Shown here in pieces: positions 8,467 to 15,934 of a stretch of 35,738 nt of DNA. Under the pieces are notes generated by a model that was not told where the DNA came from, did not search any database, and saw nothing but the letters and a program-made list of their open reading frames with translations. The stretch lies in assembly GCA_945872795.1 (NCBI GenBank), contig CAMCAZ010000038.1, forward strand, positions 1 to 35,738. The letters run 5' to 3'. The translations under genes and the position numbers were made by a program. The stretch comes from Chryseobacterium gleum (lineage in GTDB: Bacteria > Bacteroidota > Bacteroidia > Flavobacteriales_F > PHOS-HE28). Each line of letters begins with the position of its first letter. The stretch's first letter is position 1.

Positions 8467-9141
8467 ATGATCCTTCGACCGGCCCTGCTCCTTGCCCTGT
8501 GCATCTGGGGCCCTATCCATTTGAACGCCTGGGCCCAGGGTTCCTATCAACTGGCCGTGCTGAAGTACAATGGTGGTGGCGACTGGTACTCCAATCCCAC
8601 GGCCGTGCCCAACCTGGTGAAGTACTGCAACCAGCAGCTGGGCATGACCATCAGCACCGAGGTGCCCGTGGTGGAAGTGGGCAGCCCTGACCTTTTCACC
8701 TATCCCTTCGTTCACATGACCGGCCATGGCAACGTGGTCTTCAGTCCGCAGGAGGCCGAGAACCTGCGCACCTACCTGATCGGCGGCGGCTTCCTGCACA
8801 TCAGCGACAACTACGGCATGGATGAATTCCTGCGCCCCATGCTCGCCCGTGTGTTCCCCGAACTGGAGCTGGTGGAGCTGCCCTTCGCACATCCCATCTA
8901 CCACCAGCAGTTCAACTTCGCGCAGGGCCTGCCCAAGGTGCATGAGCACGACAACAAGCCCCCGCGCGGCTATGGCCTCATCTGGGAAGGACGCCTGGTG
9001 TTGTTCTACGACTTCGAGTGCGACCTTGGCGATGGCTGGGAGGATCCCGACGTGCACGGTGACAGTGAGGCCGCCCGGACCAAGGCGCTGCAGATGGGCG
9101 CCAACATCGTGCGCTTTGCCTTCAGCGGGGAGGAGAATTGA
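8467..9141 (+). CDS. Secreted DUF4159 domain protein
   Basis: A 224-residue exported protein with a signal peptide (about 1-23, ending NAWAQG). The rest is one DUF4159 domain: LKYNGGGDWYSNPTAVPNL near the start, a core FVHMTGHGNVVFS, a Gly-rich turn YLIGGGFLHISDNYGMD, then FPELELVELPFAHPIY. The fold resembles class I glutamine amidotransferase-like/ThuA-type domains, but no catalytic Cys is evident. DUF4159 proteins occur near MoxR/aerotolerance genes in some Bacteroidota; none are near here. Function unknown. The promoter box ends four bases before the ATG and overlaps the rsmE stop, so it can be expressed apart from rsmE. Confidence 0.88.
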   Translation: MILRPALLLALCIWGPIHLNAWAQGSYQLAVLKYNGGGDWYSNPTAVPNLVKYCNQQLGMTISTEVPVVEVGSPDLFTYPFVHMTGHGNVVFSPQEAENLRTYLIGGGFLHISDNYGMDEFLRPMLARVFPELELVELPFAHPIYHQQFNFAQGLPKVHEHDNKPPRGYGLIWEGRLVLFYDFECDLGDGWEDPDVHGDSEAARTKALQMGANIVRFAFSGEEN

Positions 9142-9280
9142 GGCTGAGCTACCGGTTGATGCCACGTCGCATACGGGCCGTGATCATATTGCCCAGTGGT
9201 CAATCTTCACCGTAGCGATGAACCCTTGAGGTGAACGTTCCCTGGGATAAGCCTTTTCCGTCCTTGTCGTTAAGCCCCAT

Positions 9281-9298
9281 GCAGGTCGAACAACCTGC
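9281..9298 (+). other. Small inverted repeat GCAGGT/ACCTGC
   Basis: GCAGGT at 9281-9286 pairs with ACCTGC at 9293-9298 over a six-base loop. It lies 31 bases before the -7 box of the Omp28-like gene. It could be a weak terminator of the DUF4159 transcript or an operator; there is no T tract. Confidence 0.25.
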
Positions 9299-9328
9299 GC
9301 CGTTCTCCAGTTTCACGAAGTACCATAG

Positions 9329-9336
9329 TACCTTCG
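9329..9336 (+). promoter_or_regulatory. -7 promoter box TACCTTCG
   Basis: Full match to TAnnTTYG, 18 bases before ATG 9355, giving a short leader for the T9SS cargo gene. Confidence 0.5.
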
Positions 9337-9354
9337 ACCTCCCAAGAGCGACCC

Positions 9355-10725
9355 ATGAAAGCACCCTACACGCTGCGCGCCCTGTCACTGGCCTCACTTC
9401 TGGTGCTGGCGACCACCCCCCTTCTCGCGCAGAACGCCTACCTGGCCAATTTCAGCCTGCCCCGCTTCGTGAAGGCCGGGGTGAACATGCCGATCGTGGT
9501 ACGCGTGCGCAACCTGAGCAGCACGCCGTTCTTCACCTTCTCGGTGAGCTGGCGTGTGGATGGCGGCACGACGAACACGATGCCCAACTTCACCGTGGGC
9601 GGCGGAGGCATCGTGACGAACACCTTCTGGGAGGTGAACCACCCCGTGCAATTGAACGTGCCACAAGGAGCACACACCCTGGAGATATGGGTCAATACCA
9701 CGGTGGATACGGACATGAGCAACAACATGCTCACCATCGACTTCACCGCCCTGAGCAGCTGGGTGGACAAGGTGGTGCTGTTGGAGGCCCGCACAGAGAC
9801 CTGGTGCCCGCAATGCCCGCCGAGCAACAACGTGACCAACCTGCTGATGGCGAACCCGGACTTCGCGGTGGCCAAGTTCCACCTCAGCGATGCACTGGAC
9901 GATTGCACCGAGTGCATCACCTATTACAACCAGCACGGCATCAACTATACCCCTGCAGGTATCGTGGAAATGGGCGATTACGGCACCTCGGCCATCACCT
10001 CCAACTACAACCTCTGGGACGCCGACATGACGGCGCGTGCACAGGGCGTTTCCCCGGTGGGGCTGACCATGACGTCCTCCTTGAACAACACCACGCGGGT
10101 GCTTTCGGTGAGTGTACAGGCCACCTACACATACGCCCTCGCCGGTCCGCATAAGCTGAACGTGTACGTGATGGAGGACAACGTGGAAGGGCCTCAGCAG
10201 AACGCACCGGCCAACTACATCCACCACAAGGTGGTGCGCGCCATGTTGGGCGGGGTGAACGGCAGCACGGGCGTGATCCCCAACACCCCGGTGGTGGGTA
10301 CTCCCTACACCCAGACCTACACCTACACGGTGCCTGCGGGCTACGACCTGGGCAGCCTGAACCTGCTGGCCGTGGTGGAGCACAGCCCCGGTGGCTTCAA
10401 TGATCGGTATGCCCTGAATAGCCTCACCAGTGGGGCTGCGGGCGTGGGCATCGGCGAGCTGGCCCTGGGCAACAGCAGCCTGCAGGCCTACCCCAACCCC
10501 TTCGTGAACGACCTCTACGTGGATGTGGAGGACATCGCAGGACCAGCACGGATGGAGCTCTTTTCCTTGGACGGTCGCGCTGTACTGCAGCGGAACATGA
10601 TGCTGAACGGCACCGCCGCCACGCACCTGGACCTGAACGGTGCGGGCCTGCTTCCCGGCGCCTACCTGCTGCGCATCACCACGGCCCAAGGCACCGCAGA
10701 GCAGCGGGTGGTGAAGATGGACTGA
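9355..10725 (+). CDS. Omp28-like secreted protein with T9SS C-terminal sorting domain
   Basis: A 456-residue protein predicted to cross the inner membrane by Sec (signal peptide about 1-26, ending LLAQN) and the outer membrane by the type IX system. An N-terminal CARDB/APHP-like beta domain (about 28-132) precedes an Omp28-like, thioredoxin-related domain starting VLLEARTETWCPQCPP, with a CxxC pair at Cys151/Cys154. A second CxxC lies at Cys184/Cys187. The last 80 residues (about 375-456) are a type A sorting domain with AYPNPFVNDLYV and the closing PGAYLLRITTAQG-like strands and basic tail. Likely surface-anchored or released, possibly with a redox or adhesion role. It stands alone and ends against a bidirectional terminator. 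Confidence 0.88.
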   Translation: MKAPYTLRALSLASLLVLATTPLLAQNAYLANFSLPRFVKAGVNMPIVVRVRNLSSTPFFTFSVSWRVDGGTTNTMPNFTVGGGGIVTNTFWEVNHPVQLNVPQGAHTLEIWVNTTVDTDMSNNMLTIDFTALSSWVDKVVLLEARTETWCPQCPPSNNVTNLLMANPDFAVAKFHLSDALDDCTECITYYNQHGINYTPAGIVEMGDYGTSAITSNYNLWDADMTARAQGVSPVGLTMTSSLNNTTRVLSVSVQATYTYALAGPHKLNVYVMEDNVEGPQQNAPANYIHHKVVRAMLGGVNGSTGVIPNTPVVGTPYTQTYTYTVPAGYDLGSLNLLAVVEHSPGGFNDRYALNSLTSGAAGVGIGELALGNSSLQAYPNPFVNDLYVDVEDIAGPARMELFSLDGRAVLQRNMMLNGTAATHLDLNGAGLLPGAYLLRITTAQGTAEQRVVKMD

Positions 10726-10746
10726 GCGAACCGATCTTGGAACAGC

Positions 10747-10774
10747 AACGGGAGGGCCATCAGGTCCTCCCGTT
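10747..10774. terminator. Bidirectional hairpin terminator
   Basis: A 12-base-pair stem with one G-T pair and the four-base loop ATCA (arms 10747-10758 and 10763-10774). It lies between the convergent ends of the Omp28-like gene and the EamA gene and could stop both transcripts. On the plus strand it is followed by a short T-rich run. Confidence 0.7.
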
Positions 10775-10785
10775 CTTCGTTCGTG

Positions 10786-11706
10786 TCAGCGGCGGTAGCG
10801 GGCGAGGTTGATCAACAGCACACCGGCGAGGATGATCAACAGGCCGGTGAGCTCCCGCCAGCCCAACACCTCGCTGCCCACGAACACGCCGAGCAGCACG
10901 GCCACCACGGGATTCACATAGGCATAGGTGCTCACCTGCGCCGCAGGCCTTACCTGCAACAGCCACACATAGGCGCTGAATCCGATGACGGAGCCGAACA
11001 CGATGAGGTAGGCCAGCGAAGCCCATGCGGTCAGCGGCACGGCAGACCATTCCATGTGCGTGAACTCGCCACGGAAAAGGCTGGTGAGCAGGAAGAACAC
11101 TGCTCCGGTGAGCATCTGCCAGCCACTGTTCACCAGGTTGGGGATGCGTGACGGGTGGTACTTCGCGTAGATCGAACCCGCCGGCCAACCGATGATACCG
11201 AGCATCAGGATGAACATCGCAGAAAACTCGGCCGTGACCTCCGACGCTCCCAGTTGCGCGGCGATCTTCTCGCTGAACAGCAGCAGCACCCCGGCCATGC
11301 CCGCCGCCACACCCAGCAGCGTGGACCAACTGCGGAAGTTCACGCGCCACTGTGGGCGGTCCATGACGATGAAGGACAGCGGCGCCACGGCGATGACGAT
11401 GGCCACGATGCTGCTGGCGAGGGTCTGCTGCACCCACACCACCGCTCCATTGCCCACGTAACACAGCAGGAAGCCCGTGATGGCGGCCACCCGCAGGTCG
11501 CCTCCCGGCCTGATCGAAATGCCCCTGAGCACTGCCCAGGCGAACATCAGGGTGGCGGCCACGAGGAAGCGAAGTCCACCGAGCATGAAGGGCGGAAAGC
11601 CGTCCAATGCCTCGCGGATAAAGAAGTAGGTGCTGCCCCAGATGAGGTAGATCGCGGCGAAGGCCAGGATCACGTTCAGTGGGGACGGGGCTGTTGAGGT
11701 GGACAT
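10786..11706 (-). CDS. EamA-family (drug/metabolite superfamily) transporter
   Basis: Inner-membrane transporter of 306 residues with ten predicted helices arranged as two EamA repeats (about 8-145 and 160-300). The first repeat opens FAAIYLIWGSTYFFIREAL, a signature of the RhaT/YdcZ-like branch of the superfamily; the second has FGSVIGFSAYVWLLQVRPA and TYAYVNPVVAVLLG, both typical. Such proteins export or import amino acids or other metabolites; the substrate is not predictable. ATG 11706 is preferred over one at 11805 because the family starts just before the first helix and a GACCTTCG box lies five bases upstream. It shares a 97-base divergent promoter region with the E1 gene. Confidence 0.9.
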   Translation of the reverse strand: MSTSTAPSPLNVILAFAAIYLIWGSTYFFIREALDGFPPFMLGGLRFLVAATLMFAWAVLRGISIRPGGDLRVAAITGFLLCYVGNGAVVWVQQTLASSIVAIVIAVAPLSFIVMDRPQWRVNFRSWSTLLGVAAGMAGVLLLFSEKIAAQLGASEVTAEFSAMFILMLGIIGWPAGSIYAKYHPSRIPNLVNSGWQMLTGAVFFLLTSLFRGEFTHMEWSAVPLTAWASLAYLIVFGSVIGFSAYVWLLQVRPAAQVSTYAYVNPVVAVLLGVFVGSEVLGWRELTGLLIILAGVLLINLARYRR

Positions 11707-11711
11707 CGCCG

Positions 11712-11719
11712 CGAAGGTC
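11712..11719 (-). promoter_or_regulatory. -7-like box GACCTTCG of the EamA gene
   Basis: Read on the minus strand, GACCTTCG matches TAnnTTYG except at the first base. It ends five bases before ATG 11706, close to the four-base spacing seen elsewhere in the window. Confidence 0.35.
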
Positions 11720-11775
11720 GGGTTCCGGAAGCGGTCGGAAGTGCGTTCGTCCTTCCTCACTTCGTTCACCGGTCC

Positions 11776-11783
11776 TACCTTCG
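11776..11783 (+). promoter_or_regulatory. -7 promoter box TACCTTCG of the E1 gene
   Basis: Full match to TAnnTTYG, 20 bases before ATG 11804. Together with the minus-strand box at 11712 it makes 11707-11803 a divergent promoter region. Confidence 0.5.
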
Positions 11784-11803
11784 CACTGCACACCTGTTCA
11801 GCC

Positions 11804-14254
11804 ATGTCGACGACGAAAAGCCATACCGCCGAGGAGAAGATGACGTTGGAGGAGGTCCGCGAGGAGATCCTGCGGGACTACGCCCTGGTGACCCAGAGCC
11901 GTGAGGCCAGCCTGCTGGGCCGCAAGGAAGTGCTCACGGGCAAGGCCAAGTTCGGCATCTTCGGCGATGGCAAGGAACTGGCCCAGGTGGCCATGGCCAA
12001 GCAGTTCCGCAACGGCGACTGGCGCAGCGGCTACTACCGGGACATGACCTTCATGTTCGCCATCGGCGAGCTCACCGTGCAGCAGTGGTTCGCGCAGCTC
12101 TACGCCCATGCCGACGTGAACGCCGACCCCAGCAGCGCGGGTCGCAGCATGAACGGCCACTTCGCCACCCGCAGCCTCGATGCCAACGGCCACTGGAAGG
12201 ACCTGATGGCCCAGCCCAACAGCAGTCCCGACATCAGCCCCACGGCCGGTCAGATGCCACGCCTGCTGGGCCTTGCGCAAGCCAGCAAGGTGTTCCGCAA
12301 CAACCCCGCCCTGCACGGCCACACCCACCTGAGCGACCTGGGCAACGAGGTGGCCTTCGGCACCATCGGCGATGCCAGCACCAGCGAAGGTCACTTCTGG
12401 GAGACCATGAACGCCGCGGGAGTGCTCCAAGTGCCCATGGCCATGAGCGTATGGGACGACGGCTGGGGCATCAGTGTCAGCAAGGCCTTCCAGACCACCA
12501 AGGGCAGCATCAGTACGCTGTTGCAGGGCTTCCAGAAGGAGGAGGGCACCAACGGGATCCGGATATACACCACCAAGGCCTGGGACTATGCCGGCCTGAA
12601 CCGGACCTACGAGGAGGCCATCGCCACCTGCCGCGAGGAACATGTACCCTGCCTGATCCACGTGGAGGAAGTGACCCAACCCCAGGGCCACAGCACCAGC
12701 GGCAGCCACGAGCGCTACAAGAGCACGGTGAGCGATTGGATCCGTGACAAGGACGGCAAGCCCGTGGAGGAAGTGCCTCTCCTGGAGTGGTACAAGGTGT
12801 ACGACTGCAATGTGAAGTTCCGCGAGTGGATCCTCAGCTTCCGGCCGGGTGGGGAGGCCATCGCCACCGCCGAGGAACTGGACGCCATCGAGAAGCAGGC
12901 CAAGGCCGATGTGCGCAGTGCCCAGAAGGCTGCCTGGGCCGCTTTCCTGGAGCCCTTGAAGGCCGAACTGTTGGAAGTTGTTGGATCGTTGGAACAGTTG
13001 GGGGTTGAAAGCCCGCAAAGCCAGAAGATCGCCGACCTGGTCAATGAGCTGCGCAGCGCTATGGACCCCGCCCGCAAGGACATCATTGGGTCGGCACGTA
13101 AGGCCCTGACCGCCACGATGGGTGAGAACGGCAACGCCCGGCAGGCCTTGGAAAGTTGGCTGAGCCAGCAGCAGGCCCTGAACGCCGACCGCTACGGCAG
13201 CCACCTCTACAGCGAAAGCACCAAGAACTGCCTGAACGTCAGTGAGGTCCCCGTGCGCTATGACAGTGATGAGCAGGTGGACGGTCGCATCATCATCCGC
13301 GACAACTTCGCCGCGCTCTTCGAGCAGGAACCCCTGCTGCTGATGTTCGGCGAGGACACCGGTAAGATCGGTGACGTGAACCAGGGCATGGAAGGCATGC
13401 AGGCCCGCTTCGGTGAACTGCGCGTAAGCGACACCGGCATCCGCGAGGCCACCATCCTGGGCCAGGGCATCGGCATGGCGCTGCGTGGTCTGCGTCCCAT
13501 CGCGGAGATCCAGTACCTGGACTACCTTTTGTACTGCCTCCAAGGCATCAGTGATGATCTGGCCACCGTGCAATGGCGCACCAAGGGCGGGCAGAAAGCC
13601 CCGCTCATCATCCGTACCCGCGGGCATCGCCTGGAAGGCGTGTGGCACAGTGGCAGCCCCATGGGCATGATCATCCATGCCGCACGCGGCGTGGTGGTGT
13701 GTGTGCCCCGCAACATGCAGCAGGCCGCAGGCATGTACAACACCCTGCTCCAGAGCGATGATCCCGCCCTGGTCATCGAGTGCCTCAACGGCTACCGCAG
13801 CAAGGAACGCCTTCCCAGCAACCTCGGCGCGTTCACCGTGCCCATCGGCAAGGCCGAGGTGGTCCGTGAGGGCAGCGACCTCACCCTGGTGAGCTACGGC
13901 AGCACCTTCAACCTCTGCGCCACCGCCGCAGACCGATTAGCGGACCTGGGCATCAGCGTGGAACTGATCGACGCACGCAGCCTCCTCCCCTTCGACCGCG
14001 AGCAACTCTGTGTGGAGAGTCTGAAGAAGACCAATCGCCTGCTGGTGGTGGACGAAGATGTGCCCGGTGGCGCCAGCGCGTACCTCCTGCAGCAGATCCT
14101 CGAAGTACAGGGTGGCTACCGCTACCTGGATGCCACACCCAGCACCCTCACCGCCAAGGCCCACCGCCCCGCCTACGGTAGCGATGGCGACTACTTCAGC
14201 AAGCCCAGCGTGGAGGATGTGGTGGAGAAAGTGTTGGGGATGGTGAATGAGTGA
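11804..14254 (+). CDS. Fused E1 alpha/beta subunit of a 2-oxoacid dehydrogenase complex (branched-chain type)
   Basis: Thiamine-diphosphate enzyme that decarboxylates a 2-oxoacid and passes the acyl group to the E2 lipoyl domain. The 816 residues fuse both E1 subunits: alpha (about 15-370), a helical linker (about 375-500), and beta (about 505-816, from RIIIRDNFAALFE). The cofactor motif is GDASTSEG (189-196) and ends WDDGWGIS (217-224) rather than the classic GDG...NN; this variant is usual in Bacteroidota fused E1 proteins. Beta hallmarks include GEDTGKIGDVNQG and GIREATILGQGIGMAL. ATG 11804 follows the promoter box at 11776; the frame stays open upstream but over the divergent promoter. 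No E2 or E3 gene lies nearby. Codons at 12971-13009 are unlike the rest. Confidence 0.93.
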   Translation: MSTTKSHTAEEKMTLEEVREEILRDYALVTQSREASLLGRKEVLTGKAKFGIFGDGKELAQVAMAKQFRNGDWRSGYYRDMTFMFAIGELTVQQWFAQLYAHADVNADPSSAGRSMNGHFATRSLDANGHWKDLMAQPNSSPDISPTAGQMPRLLGLAQASKVFRNNPALHGHTHLSDLGNEVAFGTIGDASTSEGHFWETMNAAGVLQVPMAMSVWDDGWGISVSKAFQTTKGSISTLLQGFQKEEGTNGIRIYTTKAWDYAGLNRTYEEAIATCREEHVPCLIHVEEVTQPQGHSTSGSHERYKSTVSDWIRDKDGKPVEEVPLLEWYKVYDCNVKFREWILSFRPGGEAIATAEELDAIEKQAKADVRSAQKAAWAAFLEPLKAELLEVVGSLEQLGVESPQSQKIADLVNELRSAMDPARKDIIGSARKALTATMGENGNARQALESWLSQQQALNADRYGSHLYSESTKNCLNVSEVPVRYDSDEQVDGRIIIRDNFAALFEQEPLLLMFGEDTGKIGDVNQGMEGMQARFGELRVSDTGIREATILGQGIGMALRGLRPIAEIQYLDYLLYCLQGISDDLATVQWRTKGGQKAPLIIRTRGHRLEGVWHSGSPMGMIIHAARGVVVCVPRNMQQAAGMYNTLLQSDDPALVIECLNGYRSKERLPSNLGAFTVPIGKAEVVREGSDLTLVSYGSTFNLCATAADRLADLGISVELIDARSLLPFDREQLCVESLKKTNRLLVVDEDVPGGASAYLLQQILEVQGGYRYLDATPSTLTAKAHRPAYGSDGDYFSKPSVEDVVEKVLGMVNE

Positions 14255-14259
14255 AGGCC

Positions 14260-14616
14260 ATGGGTCCGCGTGCGATCCAAGACAAGCCCATCGCCCCGGA
14301 CCCTATCGAAGCGATGATCCTGAAGGAAGGGTTGCGCATCAAGGATGTGTTGCCCTGCGGAGACATTGATCTGCTAGCGATCGTCTTGAATAGCGGTGAC
14401 GTGTTGCAAGCCTGCCTATCCGACTTCGAACGCCTGAAGAAAGCCAGCGATGCGCAACTGAAGAAGTGGCGGCTCATCGGAGGTGGTATGGGGGGCCATT
14501 GGGAAGGTATGGATGAGGACCTTTCACTTCGTGGGTTCATTCGTGATAGGGTGCAGCAGGAGACGCTTTGGCGAATGACGGGCCGGATGTTTGGAATGAC
14601 GATCAAAAGCCGATGA
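14260..14616 (+). CDS. DUF2442 domain protein
   Basis: A small, probably cytoplasmic protein of 118 residues. The central part, with LAIVLNSGDVLQ, a Phe/Leu-rich segment and then GGHWEGMDEDLSLRGFI, matches the DUF2442 pattern (typically ending hWe.lDEDisveglL). DUF2442 proteins often sit beside DUF4160 proteins in toxin-antitoxin-like pairs, but no partner is visible here. The start is uncertain: ATG 14260 is five bases after the E1 stop, while an in-frame GTG at 14251 would overlap that stop. It is probably co-transcribed with the E1 gene, an unrelated function. The N-terminal 35 residues and the Arg/Met-rich tail are not recognised. Confidence 0.7.
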   Translation: MGPRAIQDKPIAPDPIEAMILKEGLRIKDVLPCGDIDLLAIVLNSGDVLQACLSDFERLKKASDAQLKKWRLIGGGMGGHWEGMDEDLSLRGFIRDRVQQETLWRMTGRMFGMTIKSR

Positions 14617-14683
14617 GTGTGAGCGGCCTGGAAGCGGGGCCTTACCTGGTGGAGCGCTGGTCCGGTATGCAGCGCCAAGCCAT

Positions 14684-14700
14684 TGTGTGTGTGTGTGTGT
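14684..14700. repeat. TG dinucleotide microsatellite (8.5 units)
   Basis: Seventeen bases of alternating T and G lie 68 bases beyond the DUF2442 stop. Dinucleotide tracts of this length are rare in GC-rich coding-dense bacterial DNA and are prone to slippage. It is not inside a recognised gene, so any effect would be on transcript ends or a lost gene. The rest of 14617-14926 holds no clear gene, only a short open tail at 14822-14926 on the minus strand. Confidence 0.85.
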
Positions 14701-14926
14701 TGATCCAGTGAGCGACATCGCCGGGGCTTCACCAGGGACCCATGGGTGGCGATGAGCTGTGCTGACAGGACATCACCGGACACACATTTCCAAAGTGCGT
14801 TCCCGAGGCATGTAGCACCGTTCAGAGCTTCAGCATCACACAGACGAATGTTTCCGGCTCCTTGAACCCGCCCGTTGTCAAGGTCGCAGTGGCCCAGGTG
14901 AGCACATCAGGCTTGCCCTGCCAGCC

Positions 14927-15310
14927 TTACAACTGGTCCAGCCAGGCGCTCGCCTCTTCCTCCGTCATGAAAAAGGCGCTGGGCACAGGGCTGGGGAAGT
15001 AGCGGAAATAGAGTTGGGCGATCTTCTCGTTGAGCGTGTTCCGAACGGCCCAAGCCTCGGCCCGGCAGTGCTCCTTCATGGTCGCGGGGTCGTAGTGCAT
15101 GGCGGCCAGCGTCAGCGTATCGAAGTGAATGTCCTCGGGCAGGACCACCAGTACCTTCATGGGCGCACCTGCGGCCAGGGTCGCACGGGCCTGGATCAAC
15201 TCGGCGATGGAGCGTTCGGACCAATATACTCCCTCATGGCAGCGCACTTTGAGCCGGTCCGGAGCCGAACGCGTGACGGTGGCAAGGGACGTTGATATCG
15301 ACTCGGTCAT
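14927..15310 (-). CDS. Small STAS/SpoIIAA-like protein (DUF7793-like)
   Basis: A 127-residue soluble protein. The layout, a short beta strand, a helix AELIQARATL, a strand APMKVLVVLPED, then a helix-rich stretch and a final FFMTEEEASAWLDQL, fits the Bacteroidota SpoIIAA-like/DUF7793 group, whose members end in a helix of the form FtdeeeAlaWL. These are small one-domain proteins of unknown role, possibly ligand- or lipid-binding. I assign the family by pattern only. ATG 15310 is the only ATG near the N-terminus. No promoter box is seen close by. The frame after its TAA is open for another 34 codons (see findings). Transcribed opposite to the E1/DUF2442 unit. Confidence 0.65.
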   Translation of the reverse strand: MTESISTSLATVTRSAPDRLKVRCHEGVYWSERSIAELIQARATLAAGAPMKVLVVLPEDIHFDTLTLAAMHYDPATMKEHCRAEAWAVRNTLNEKIAQLYFRYFPSPVPSAFFMTEEEASAWLDQL

Positions 15311-15453
15311 GGAGGCTTGTTCCTGGATGCGATAGCGATACTACGAAAACGCATCACGTTCGCCAAGGACCAACATCACGTACATCGTCGGCGCTCGCTC
15401 AGCGCGGTGATCGCACAATGTCCCCGTGTCCCTCCTGTAGGAAGAACGGAAGG

Positions 15454-15477
15454 GCCCCGAAGATCGCTCCCCGGGGC
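15454..15477 (-). terminator. Hairpin downstream of the CsbD gene
   Basis: GCCCCG (15454-15459) pairs with CGGGGC (15472-15477) over a 12-base loop. On the minus strand it is followed by a T/C-rich stretch, and it lies 21 bases past the CsbD stop. A plausible terminator for that gene. Confidence 0.45.
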
Positions 15478-15498
15478 GGTTCGCTATCTCGCGGTGTC

Positions 15499-15705
15499 TC
15501 AGGCCTTGTGACCATCCTTGCCGGCGAGCGATGCCAGGATGCCGCTGACCTCGTCCTTGGTCTTGCCCAGTTTCTGCTGAAGTCGGTCCTGCAGTTCATA
15601 CTCCCTGCCTTCCACGTAGAACAGGTCGTTGTCCGTCAGCTCTGCGAACTGCTGCTTCAACTTGCCCTTCAGTTCGTTCCAATTGCCTCTGATCTTGTCC
15701 TTCGT
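15499..15705 (-). CDS. CsbD-family stress protein lacking a standard start codon
   Basis: CsbD proteins are small (60-75 residue), highly charged, general-stress-induced proteins of unknown mechanism. The 68 codons given here include the hallmark [17 protein letters not shown] and [20 protein letters not shown], then [12 protein letters not shown], close to Bacteroidota CsbD sequences. No ATG, GTG or TTG lies in frame before the conserved part: the frame is open only back to 15735, where a TGA precedes it. An ACG at 15703-15705 sits exactly where the family start would be (ACG-Lys-Asp-Lys-Ile). Either this is a rare ACG start, a start lost by one T-to-C change (a recent pseudogene), or a sequencing error. 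The frame is otherwise intact. A 12-base palindrome lies upstream and a hairpin downstream. Confidence 0.75.
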   Translation of the reverse strand, partial: TKDKIRGNWNELKGKLKQQFAELTDNDLFYVEGREYELQDRLQQKLGKTKDEVSGILASLAGKDGHKA

Positions 15706-15760
15706 GCTGTTCCTGGTGTTGGAATTGGGCGGCGGTCACGCATGCTCTGTGCCGACACGA

Positions 15761-15772
15761 CGGACCGGTCCG
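15761..15772. promoter_or_regulatory. Perfect 12-base palindrome upstream of CsbD
   Basis: CGGACCGGTCCG is identical to its reverse complement. It lies 56 bases upstream of the presumed CsbD start (minus strand), where an operator could be. No promoter box was recognised beside it, so the regulatory role is only suggested. Confidence 0.3.
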
Positions 15773-15878
15773 GAAACACTGGCCCCACGCGACCTTCCGG
15801 CCAACAGCGCCGGGCGTCCTGCTGTGGCGCATCTGCCCCAGTGCGTGGCGCGGATCGGACAGCATTCGGGCCACGAAT

Positions 15879-15914
15879 ACCAACGGGCCCCGCATTTCAG
15901 CAAGGCCCGTTGGT
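15879..15914 (-). terminator. Strong hairpin after the 165-residue protein gene
   Basis: A perfect 11-base-pair inverted repeat, ACCAACGGGCC with GGCCCGTTGGT, around a 14-base loop. It starts 20 bases past the stop of the minus-strand gene ending at 15935. It is the likely terminator of that gene and separates it from CsbD. There is no long T tract. Confidence 0.6.
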
Positions 15915-15934
15915 GAGCATGGTGTGAGCAGCGC

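Noticed and set aside
11798-13678. A 626-codon open frame on the minus strand across the E1 gene
   Set aside because: It is antisense to a clear E1 enzyme, is rich in Val, Gly, His and Leu, and shows no family motif. GC-rich third positions create such shadow frames throughout the window.
14251-14616. DUF2442 as an antitoxin with a nearby toxin
   Set aside because: DUF2442 often pairs with DUF4160, but no small partner gene is found on either side here.
15596-15895. A 99-codon minus-strand frame overlapping CsbD, with an ATG
   Set aside because: It is a different frame of the same DNA; the CsbD frame has family motifs and this one does not. It is not evidence of a start for CsbD, since its ATG and the one at 15741-15743 are out of frame.
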